Of a stretch of 5,398 nucleotides of DNA, positions 1-4,556 are shown piece by piece. The stretch covers positions 1 through 5,398 of the forward strand of contig JAEZFE010000444.1 of assembly GCA_023437865.1 (NCBI GenBank), written 5' to 3'. The notes below the pieces were generated by a model, which ran no database searches, had not been told where the DNA came from, and worked only from the letters and a program-made list of their open reading frames with translations. Both the position numbers and the translations under genes were made by a program. The stretch's first letter is position 1, and each line of letters opens with the position of its first letter. This stretch comes from Pseudomonadota bacterium (GTDB taxonomy: Bacteria > Pseudomonadota > Alphaproteobacteria > Rhodospirillales > Magnetospirillaceae).

Positions 1-139
1 GGGCGCCCTGGCCCTGCAACTGGCCCTGCCCCTGGATGGAGCCGTTCCCGGCGACGATAGAATTGTCAGCAGCCTGGGCGACGGAAACGCCCATCAGCAG
101 GGCAGCACCGGAAACGCCCATCAACAAAGCCTTCTTCAT
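1..139 (-). CDS. Small secreted Gln/Gly-repeat protein, 3' end cut by window edge
   Basis: Only the first 46 codons are present; the reading frame is open at position 1. The N-terminus is a textbook Sec signal peptide: M-K-K, then a hydrophobic core at residues 4-20, then an A-Q-A cleavage motif at residues 21-23, with the mature protein probably starting at Ala24-Asp25. The mature part begins ADNSIVAGNGS and then enters alternating Gln-Gly units (IQGQGQLQGQGA), suggesting a low-complexity repeat domain that continues outside the window. The start is ATG at 139, preceded by a perfect AGGAGG (144-149) four bases upstream. The signal core contains a 9-codon tandem duplication. A sigma-54-type promoter lies about 160 bp upstream. 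I do not recognise the family. Export to the periplasm or outside is well supported; any structural or surface role is inference. Confidence 0.75.
   Translation of the reverse strand, partial: MKKALLMGVSGAALLMGVSVAQAADNSIVAGNGSIQGQGQLQGQGA
82..123 (-). repeat. 27-bp-period tandem duplication in the signal peptide core
   Basis: The 15-bp string CGGAAACGCCCATCA (plus strand) occurs at 82-96 and again at 109-123, a 27-bp offset of exactly nine codons. In the protein it gives LLMGVSGAA followed by LLMGVSVAQ, so the hydrophobic core of the signal peptide consists of two near copies. The adjoining leucine codons differ (TTG TTG against CTG CTG), so the duplication is not brand new. Confidence 0.8.
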
Positions 140-222
140 ATTGCCTCCTATTGGCATTGCCTAACGAAGTCGACATTCGTCGCCGCTCGCATCCCAGGGG
201 ATCGGGCCAGGCAACGCTTCCG

Positions 223-242
223 CTCCTTCCTTGGCGAAGGAG
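223..242 (-). promoter_or_regulatory. Stem-loop in the 5' leader of the small secreted protein
   Basis: Minus-strand RNA would form CUCCUUC, a six-base loop GCCAAG, and GAAGGAG: a perfect 7-bp stem. It lies inside the predicted leader, about 85 bases before the start codon, with no U-run after it, so it is not an intrinsic terminator. The 5' arm CUCCU is also complementary to the gene's own AGGAGG ribosome binding site, so alternative pairing is possible. A regulatory role is inference. Confidence 0.35.
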
Positions 243-295
243 AGCAGGGCGATGCCTGGGGCCGGATCAGTCGGCCGCTGCGGCCCTTCTGTTAA

Positions 296-312
296 GGCAA
301 CCCCCGTGCCAG
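296..312 (-). promoter_or_regulatory. Sigma-54 (RpoN) -24/-12 promoter for the small secreted protein
   Basis: The minus strand reads CTGGCACGGGGGTTGCC. It matches the RpoN consensus YTGGCACG-N4-TTGC at every core position, with the invariant GG and GC dinucleotides separated by exactly 10 bases. The predicted transcription start is near 285, giving a leader of about 146 bases to the ATG at 139. The site sits between the upstream gene's terminator and the next same-strand gene, where a promoter is expected. Such promoters need an enhancer-binding ATPase activator; I did not identify its upstream binding site. Confidence 0.65.
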
Positions 313-345
313 AACCGCTGGCGCGGGTTAAGCCATTGAGAAGGC

Positions 346-388
346 AGAAAAAGAGCCGCCGCCCGCGGGGCTGGCCCACGGGCGGCGG
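346..388 (-). terminator. Intrinsic terminator after the FAH-family gene
   Basis: Arms 379-388 and 356-365 form a perfect 10-bp, almost all G/C stem with a 13-base loop. On the minus strand the stem is followed directly by CTCTTTTTCT (355-346), a U-rich tract. It lies about 40 bases past the TGA at 430-432, correctly oriented to end that transcript and to insulate the sigma-54 promoter downstream. The plus strand has no U tract, so it works in one direction only. Confidence 0.8.
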
Positions 389-429
389 TGTAACGGCAAT
401 GAGACGGGTGTACAGACCTGTGACGTTTT

Positions 430-1116
430 TCAGACCGGCTCGCCGATCGTGACATCCAGAGTGGGCAGGCCCTCCACTCGCCCGATCAGCCGGTCACCCG
501 GACGCACTGGGCTGACGCCTTCCGGAGTGCCGGTGTAGACCAGATCGCCCAGCCCGAGGTGGTAGTACTGGGAAAGGTGTGCGATGACCTCGGGGATTGA
601 CCAGATCATGTCAGCGATGTCGCCGCGCTGGCGGATTTCGCCGTTGATCTCAAGCGTGATCGTGCCGGTCAGGATGGGATCGGCGCCGCGCACGATCGGC
701 GTGATCGGGGCCGAGAACTCGAACGACTTGCCCAGATCCCAGGGACGGCCCTTGTCGCGGGCGGCGAATTGCAGGTCGCGCCGGGTCATGTCCAGGCCCA
801 CCGCATGGCCGAACACCGCCTTGGCGGCCTCCTCGGGCTTGGCCTGGAACACCGGCGCGCCCACGGCCACCACCAGTTCGATCTCGTGATGCAGGTTGGC
901 CGTGGCTGGGGCATAGGGAATGGGACCACCGCCCGGTACCAGCGCGTCGGGCGACTTGGTGAAGTAAAACGGCGGCTCGCGGTTGGGGTCCGAGCCCATT
1001 TCTCGGGCGTGCGCGGCGTAATTACGGCCCACGCAGAACACGCGGCGGACAGGGTACAGGGCGTCTTCGCCGGCCACCGGCACGGCAGGTTGGCGAAGCT
1101 CGAACAGGGTGCGCAT
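430..1116 (-). CDS. Fumarylacetoacetate hydrolase family protein (acylpyruvate/fumarylpyruvate hydrolase-like)
   Basis: This 228-residue protein is a complete short FAH-fold enzyme of the FAHD1/YcgM type. These metal-dependent cytosolic enzymes cleave C-C bonds in acylpyruvates such as fumarylpyruvate, or decarboxylate oxaloacetate. Visible signatures are VGRNYAAHAREMG (residues 29-41, with the lid histidine at 36), HHEIEL (76-81, metal ligands Glu78 and Glu80), GLDMTRRD (107-114, third ligand Asp109), the KSFEFSAP segment (130-137, Lys130), and YTGTPEGVSPVRPGD (194-208). Length and motif order match the family, with nothing missing. The ATG at 1116 has GGGAG nine bases upstream. The gene is divergent from a MarR regulator, a common arrangement for catabolic enzymes, and ends in an intrinsic terminator. 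The family is near certain. The substrate cannot be read from the sequence: fumarylpyruvate hydrolase, acylpyruvase and oxaloacetate decarboxylase all remain possible. Confidence 0.93.
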   Translation of the reverse strand: MRTLFELRQPAVPVAGEDALYPVRRVFCVGRNYAAHAREMGSDPNREPPFYFTKSPDALVPGGGPIPYAPATANLHHEIELVVAVGAPVFQAKPEEAAKAVFGHAVGLDMTRRDLQFAARDKGRPWDLGKSFEFSAPITPIVRGADPILTGTITLEINGEIRQRGDIADMIWSIPEVIAHLSQYYHLGLGDLVYTGTPEGVSPVRPGDRLIGRVEGLPTLDVTIGEPV

Positions 1117-1197
1117 CAGGCAGTTCTCCCGCAGCGGAATTCAGCCCCGCAGCATGCACGCCTTTGCCCCCGGCGATCAACCCGTGGACAAAGAGGC

Positions 1198-1225
1198 TTG
1201 ACACTTTCCTTGAGGTGGAAATCAT
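1198..1225 (+). promoter_or_regulatory. Possible sigma-70-type promoter for the MarR gene
   Basis: A perfect TTGACA (1198-1203) is followed after 16 bases by AATCAT (1220-1225), a 4-of-6 match to TATAAT. This places the start of transcription near 1232, about 44 bases before the GTG start. The -35 box is convincing and the -10 box is weak. It lies in the 159-bp divergent region between the FAH gene and marR; no equally good promoter was seen for the opposite direction. Confidence 0.4.
1205..1221. promoter_or_regulatory. Candidate operator 1: 17-bp inverted repeat
   Basis: TTTCC-N7-GGAAA lies in the spacer between the candidate -35 and -10 boxes and overlaps the -10 by two bases. It shares its TCC-N7-GGA core and overall length with a second inverted repeat at 1240-1256. 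Size, symmetry and position suit a MarR dimer autoregulating its own gene. Short 5-bp arms can arise by chance, so this is a candidate only. Confidence 0.3.
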
Positions 1226-1239
1226 TGGACCCATGAACA

Positions 1240-1256
1240 CGTCCCAAAAGAGGACG
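1240..1256. promoter_or_regulatory. Candidate operator 2: 17-bp inverted repeat
   Basis: CGTCC-N7-GGACG lies between the predicted transcription start and the ribosome binding site of marR. Its centre is 35 bp from that of the inverted repeat at 1205-1221, and both have the form TCC-N7-GGA. Binding here would block early elongation or initiation. The assignment rests on symmetry and location alone. Confidence 0.3.
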
Positions 1257-1275
1257 GTCTGGGAGGATAAATATC

Positions 1276-1728
1276 GTGCGATTCCAGCTTGGGGATTACG
1301 TCCCCTATCTGCTGAGCCGTGCTGGCGTTTCGCTGGCCACAAATTTTTCACGCGAACTGGACCAGTTCGGCATCTCGCTGCCCATGTGGCGGGTGATGGC
1401 CGCACTGTTGGACGAGGGCGAGCAGCGCCTGGGCGACCTTGCCCGGCTGACCGCCATCGAGCTGTCCACTTTGTCGCGCATCACCGCAGCCATGGAGGTG
1501 CGGGATCTGGTGACCCGCCGGCGGTCGGGCCAGGATGCCCGGGCGGTCCTGATCGGACTTACCCCTGACGGCCGCCGCAAGGCGGAAGCCATCGTCCCAC
1601 GCGCCCTCGATTGGGAGAGTGCGGCGGTGGCCGGCATGAGTGATGAGGAGGTCCGCACGCTCAAGGGCCTGCTGCAACGCCTTTACGGCAATGTGGCGGG
1701 CGGCGAGGGCGAGAAGGCCGCCTCCTGA
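1276..1728 (+). CDS. MarR family winged helix-turn-helix transcriptional regulator
   Basis: This 150-residue protein has typical MarR length and layout. An N-terminal dimerisation helix (about 7-30) is followed by GISLPMWRVMAAL (32-44), which begins the DNA-binding domain. The helix-turn-helix is LGDLARLTAIELSTLSRIT (52-70), and the wing is LVTRRRSGQDARAVLIGLT (78-96) with the characteristic Asp87-Arg89 pair, then TPDGRRKAE leading into the C-terminal dimerisation helices. The start is GTG at 1276, nine bases after a strong GGGAGG (1261-1266). An in-frame TGA at 1234-1236 and no ATG between them rule out a longer form. The gene is divergent from the FAH enzyme and followed 44 bp later by an alpha/beta hydrolase, so it probably represses one or both and itself, released by a small ligand such as an aromatic acid. 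Family assignment is firm; targets and ligand are inferred. Confidence 0.93.
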   Translation: MRFQLGDYVPYLLSRAGVSLATNFSRELDQFGISLPMWRVMAALLDEGEQRLGDLARLTAIELSTLSRITAAMEVRDLVTRRRSGQDARAVLIGLTPDGRRKAEAIVPRALDWESAAVAGMSDEEVRTLKGLLQRLYGNVAGGEGEKAAS

Positions 1729-1734
1729 GGGATC

Positions 1735-1763
1735 GGGCGTCACTTTTGTCCGGGGTGACGCCC
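1735..1763 (+). promoter_or_regulatory. Perfect 9-bp stem-loop between marR and the hydrolase gene
   Basis: GGGCGTCAC (1735-1743) and GTGACGCCC (1755-1763) are exact inverted repeats around an 11-base loop. The structure begins seven bases after the marR stop and ends nine bases before the ATG at 1773. No U-run follows on either strand, so it is not a standard intrinsic terminator. The 3' arm overlaps the only ribosome-binding-like string, GGGGTGA (1752-1758), so folding could mask it and lower hydrolase translation. It could instead be a DNA operator or an RNA processing or stabilising element. Confidence 0.55.
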
Positions 1764-1772
1764 AAACCCGCC

Positions 1773-2573
1773 ATGCCTAAACTGGCTGCCATGGACATGC
1801 TCGATATCGATGGCATCAGGCTGGAATGCCGCTGGGTTGGTTCGCCCGGCGCCGCGCCGGTCTTGGTGTTCCTGCACGAGGGGCTGGGGTCGGTGTCGCT
1901 GTGGCGCGACTTCCCCGACCGCGTGGCCGCCGCCACCGGTCTGACTGCCTTCGTCTATTCCCGCCAGGGCTATGGCGGCTCCTCACCGGTGGAACTGCCG
2001 CGTCCACTCGACTATCTGGAGCGCGAGGCGTGCGATGTGCTGCCCCGCGTGCTGGACGCGGCAGGCATCGCCTCGGCCATCTTGATTGGTCATTCCGATG
2101 GCGGCTCCATCGCCCTGGTTCATGCGGCCCAGGACCCGCGCGTCGTCGGCGTGGCCGTGCTGGCGCCGCACACCTTCGTCGAGGATATGTGTGTCGAAGC
2201 AATCGCGAGCGTGCGTGCGGGCTGGCCGGGCGCGCTACGCGGCAAGCTGGCCCGCCACCATGGCGATAACGTGGACGGCGCCTTCCATGGCTGGAGCGAT
2301 ACTTGGCTGAGCCCGGCCTTCCGCGCCATGGATCTGCGCCCTTATCTGGCGCGCATCCGTGTGCCGCTGCTGGTAGTCCAGGGCGAGGATGACGAATACG
2401 CCACGCTCGCCCAGGTCACCGAAATCACCACACGGGTTCCCGGTTCCGCCGCGCAGGTTCTGGCCGAATGCGGCCATTCGCCGCAACGCGACCAGCCCGA
2501 AGCGGTGCTGGCCGCCATTGCCGAATTGGTCAGGCGAGTTCGAACACCGCTTCGATCTCCACCGCCACGTTGA
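1773..2573 (+). CDS. Alpha/beta hydrolase fold protein
   Basis: From ATG 1773 the protein has 266 residues. It carries a complete hydrolase triad: Ser108 in GHSDGGS (elbow at 106-112), Asp207 in VQGEDDEY, and His235 in ECGHSPQRD. HEGLGS at 35-40 supplies the oxyanion-hole segment, and YSRQGYGGSS (62-71) is the conserved strand-loop after it. No signal peptide is present, so it is cytosolic. It belongs to a widespread proteobacterial group with the HEGLGS and VLIGHSDGGSIAL-type signatures; the substrate, probably an ester or C-C bonded acid, is unknown. The start is uncertain: a TTG at 1746 falls in the loop of a hairpin, ATG 1773 follows the hairpin, and ATG 1791 would begin just before the conserved LDIDGIRLE. 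The gene follows marR and is probably co-transcribed. Its last 44 bp overlap the opposing RidA gene, giving a non-conserved Arg/Pro-rich tail. Confidence 0.9.
   Translation: MPKLAAMDMLDIDGIRLECRWVGSPGAAPVLVFLHEGLGSVSLWRDFPDRVAAATGLTAFVYSRQGYGGSSPVELPRPLDYLEREACDVLPRVLDAAGIASAILIGHSDGGSIALVHAAQDPRVVGVAVLAPHTFVEDMCVEAIASVRAGWPGALRGKLARHHGDNVDGAFHGWSDTWLSPAFRAMDLRPYLARIRVPLLVVQGEDDEYATLAQVTEITTRVPGSAAQVLAECGHSPQRDQPEAVLAAIAELVRRVRTPLRSPPPR
2530..2573. other. Tail-to-tail overlap of hydrolase and RidA coding regions
   Basis: The hydrolase stop TGA (2571-2573) lies inside the RidA gene, and the RidA stop (2530-2532) lies inside the hydrolase gene. The 44 shared base pairs encode the essential-looking VEIEAVFELA end of RidA on one strand and the VRTPLRSPPPR-type tail of the hydrolase on the other. 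No terminator hairpin with a U tract was seen for either transcript here, so convergent transcripts probably overlap as antisense RNA. Confidence 0.85.
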
Positions 2574-2988
2574 GCGGCAGCGATGGTGCGCCCACGGCAA
2601 CGCGGGCATGGCGGCCGGCATCGCCCAGCACCTCGACCATCAGGTCCGAGGCGCCGTTAACCACCTTGGGCTGGTCGGTGAAGTTGGGGGTGCTGGCAAC
2701 AAAGGCAGTCAGCCGCACCACCCGCTTGATGTTGTCGAGCGACCCGGCGGCCGCCTTGGCCTGGGCCAACAGCCCAAGGCCACACAGGCGCGCGGCGCGC
2801 ACGCCGTCCTCCAGGCTCACCTCGTCGCCCAGCTTGCCGATCACCGCCGGCCTGCCGGCTTCCAGTGGCAATTGGCCCGAAACGAACACCAGATTGCCGG
2901 TGACGGCATAAGGCACGTAATTGGCCACCGCGGCGGCGGGGGTCGGCAGGGTGATGCCGAGATCCTTAAGGCGCTGCTCGACGCTCAT
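2530..2988 (-). CDS. RidA/YjgF family protein
   Basis: This 152-residue cytosolic protein belongs to the RidA/YjgF/YER057c/UK114 superfamily, whose archetype deaminates reactive enamine/imine intermediates such as 2-aminoacrylate. Signatures are VFVSGQLPLEAG (residues 34-45), the central KRVVRLTAFVASTPNF region, and the C-terminal HARVAVGAPSLPLNVAVEIE segment. That last segment carries the arginine of the usual R-x-AVG motif that binds the substrate carboxylate, and the VEIE strand. At about 150 residues, with an N-terminal VEQRLKDLGI helix, it resembles the longer YjgF-endoribonuclease-type subgroup rather than the 128-residue archetype, so deaminase activity is not assured. The ATG at 2988 has GGAGGA four bases upstream. 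It lies 51 bp after the methyltransferase stop on the same strand and may be the last gene of that operon. Its 3' end overlaps the convergent hydrolase by 44 bp. Confidence 0.92.
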   Translation of the reverse strand: MSVEQRLKDLGITLPTPAAAVANYVPYAVTGNLVFVSGQLPLEAGRPAVIGKLGDEVSLEDGVRAARLCGLGLLAQAKAAAGSLDNIKRVVRLTAFVASTPNFTDQPKVVNGASDLMVEVLGDAGRHARVAVGAPSLPLNVAVEIEAVFELA

Positions 2989-3039
2989 GCTGTCCTCCGT
3001 AATGAGAGGCGGGCAGGGTAGCGCGGCGGGGGCGGGGTC

Positions 3040-4509
3040 TCAACCCACCAGGAAGCCCTGACCCGCTAAACTCTTCAAAATGGACGTTACCTCGCCGCCG
3101 AGGCGGGTCGCCAACTCGGCTGGAGAGGTCTTGCCATCGCAGGCCGCGAGGACCGCGCGGGACGGTGGGTCCAGCAGCAGATTGCCGAGCCGCGCGGTCG
3201 GCAGGAAGGTCTGCTCCGTGGCGAGCAAGCGGGCGGGAGCAAAGGCGAGCGGGTAGGCCGACACCTTGGGGACATCGGGCGTTTCCTCGGAATGCAGCGT
3301 CCAGCACTCGGCCCGCACCAGGGTCAGGCCCAACTCGACCAGGGCTTTCTGAACTTCGTCCTTGTCGCGGATGCCTGCACGGGAGGCGGCCTCGGTGACC
3401 AGCTTGCGGGCGGGAACAGGGCGGCCCGCGCGTTCGGCCAGCACCACGTTCAGCGCCGCCGCCGCCCGCTTGACCACCCGTACGCTGGTGCCGCCGGGGC
3501 CGGTGAAGTCGGCTGGGCCGTCCTGCTTGAGGTCGATGGGGCCGCGCGGCTCCAATTGCGAGGTGATGGCGAAGTCGAGGATGCGGCTGCGGTCGGGCTG
3601 ATGGTTCAGCGCGTTATCTGGCCGGCACACCAGGCTGACGCGGAAGCGCTGGTTGACCAAATAGTCGATGTACTGCTCGCGTTCTGTGGTGGTGGTGAAT
3701 TGCGCCAGGGTTTCCCTCACCTTGGCCGGCACGTTGCCGGCCACCATGCGCTTGGGATGCGCGTCGCCCAGATATTGCAGGCCCGCCGCTTCTACCTTGG
3801 AGACCACCTGGTGGAAATAGAACTGGTGGTTACAAGGTTCAAAATATTCATGCATAAGGTAGGCCGGCGGGCTGGATTTCAGCGTATGCAGCTCACGTGC
3901 GAGGCTAAGCCGCCACGGGTCGTTCTCCATGGGCGCGGCCGCCAGAATGAGTTCCAGCAGGCCGATGGCGCCGGCCACCTTGTCGGCTGGCGTGGCAAGG
4001 CGGGCACAATGCTGGGTCAGCATGTCACGCACTGCCCGGGAGGTGTACCAGCCGGGCAGCGTGTTGTAGCTGATCAAGCCGATTCCGTTGGGCGCCAACA
4101 GCTTGGCATTGACCGCCACTGTGGCGTCCTGGACCTCGGGCGGTACCCATGACAGCACGCCGTGGGCGATGATGTAGTCGAAGCGGCCCAACTCCTCGCC
4201 CAGCTCAGTGATCGATTGGGCGAGGAAGGTGATGTTGGTCAGGCCCAGCCTGCCGGCGATGTCGCGGGCGCGGGCGATCTGCACCTCCGACAGATCGACG
4301 CCCACGAAGTCCGCCTTGGGCCAACGCGCCGCCATGGGGATCAGGTTGCCCCCCGAGGCGCAGCCCAGCTCCAGCACGCGCGCCTTGCGCCAGTCGGGCG
4401 GGCTCATGCCGTAGAGGCGGCCCATGGCATTCAGGTATTGGGGGGCGGTGTAATCGTAGACGCAATTCTCGTACGGAACGGCATCGTAAGCTTCGGCGAT
4501 ATCGCTCAT
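3040..4509 (-). CDS. Class I SAM-dependent methyltransferase with regulatory domain (protein-lysine methyltransferase-like)
   Basis: From ATG 4509 the protein has 489 residues and starts MSDIAEAYDAVPYENCVYDY, the conserved entry of the family. A Rossmann methyltransferase domain follows: SAM-binding motif I VLELGCASGGN (45-55), acidic loop VGVDLS (69-74, Asp72), and FDYIIAHGVLSWVP (110-123). After it come a helical middle region containing HEYFEPCNHQFYFHQVV, typical of the methyltransferase regulatory domain, and a C-terminal segment from about residue 400 resembling a winged-helix module. The architecture and motifs resemble rickettsial PKMT1/PKMT2, which methylate lysines of outer-membrane protein OmpB; the substrate here is unknown. 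A TTG at 4560 would add 17 residues and overlap the kinase stop, but has no ribosome binding site. ATG 4509 has GGAGA five bases upstream and fits the family start. It lies 47 bp after the sensor kinase gene on the same strand, so co-transcription is likely. Confidence 0.9.
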   Translation of the reverse strand: MSDIAEAYDAVPYENCVYDYTAPQYLNAMGRLYGMSPPDWRKARVLELGCASGGNLIPMAARWPKADFVGVDLSEVQIARARDIAGRLGLTNITFLAQSITELGEELGRFDYIIAHGVLSWVPPEVQDATVAVNAKLLAPNGIGLISYNTLPGWYTSRAVRDMLTQHCARLATPADKVAGAIGLLELILAAAPMENDPWRLSLARELHTLKSSPPAYLMHEYFEPCNHQFYFHQVVSKVEAAGLQYLGDAHPKRMVAGNVPAKVRETLAQFTTTTEREQYIDYLVNQRFRVSLVCRPDNALNHQPDRSRILDFAITSQLEPRGPIDLKQDGPADFTGPGGTSVRVVKRAAAALNVVLAERAGRPVPARKLVTEAASRAGIRDKDEVQKALVELGLTLVRAECWTLHSEETPDVPKVSAYPLAFAPARLLATEQTFLPTARLGNLLLDPPSRAVLAACDGKTSPAELATRLGGEVTSILKSLAGQGFLVG

Positions 4510-4556
4510 AGAGGTCTCCAGCGGATATCCGGGCTTACCGAAGCTGGCCAAACGGG

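Noticed and set aside
273..285. Perfect palindrome GGCCGCTGCGGCC near the predicted sigma-54 start site
   Set aside because: The single-base spacer prevents a full RNA hairpin, and short G/C palindromes are common in such GC-rich DNA. It could be an operator, but nothing else supports that.
161..379. Minus-strand open frame of 72 codons between the FAH gene and the small secreted protein
   Set aside because: It would begin inside the FAH terminator hairpin and cross the sigma-54 promoter. It has no recognisable motif, so the region reads better as regulatory DNA.
1117..1200. Minus-strand -35/-10 promoter for the FAH gene (TTGTCC and TTGATC candidates)
   Set aside because: No -10-like hexamer is found at acceptable spacing. 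A promoter must exist in this region or within marR, but it cannot be placed from sequence alone.
769..1236. Plus-strand open frame of 155 codons opposite the FAH gene
   Set aside because: Antisense shadow of a complete conserved enzyme; no ribosome binding site or domain supports it.
2753..2780. Inverted repeat GCCTTGG / CCAAGGC inside the RidA gene as a terminator for the hydrolase transcript
   Set aside because: The 7-bp arms lie within conserved coding sequence and no U tract follows on the plus strand. It is probably due to Ala/Gly-rich codons.
2389..3021. Plus-strand open frame of 210 codons across the hydrolase end and the RidA gene
   Set aside because: It overlaps two well-supported genes in another frame, and its composition (His/Arg/Gly-rich, no motif) is typical of antisense shadow frames.
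3292..4152. Long plus-strand open frame of 286 codons opposite the methyltransferase gene
   Set aside because: It is a mirror of a high-GC gene on the other strand. Its translation lacks recognisable motifs, while the minus-strand frame has complete conserved methyltransferase motifs and a ribosome binding site.
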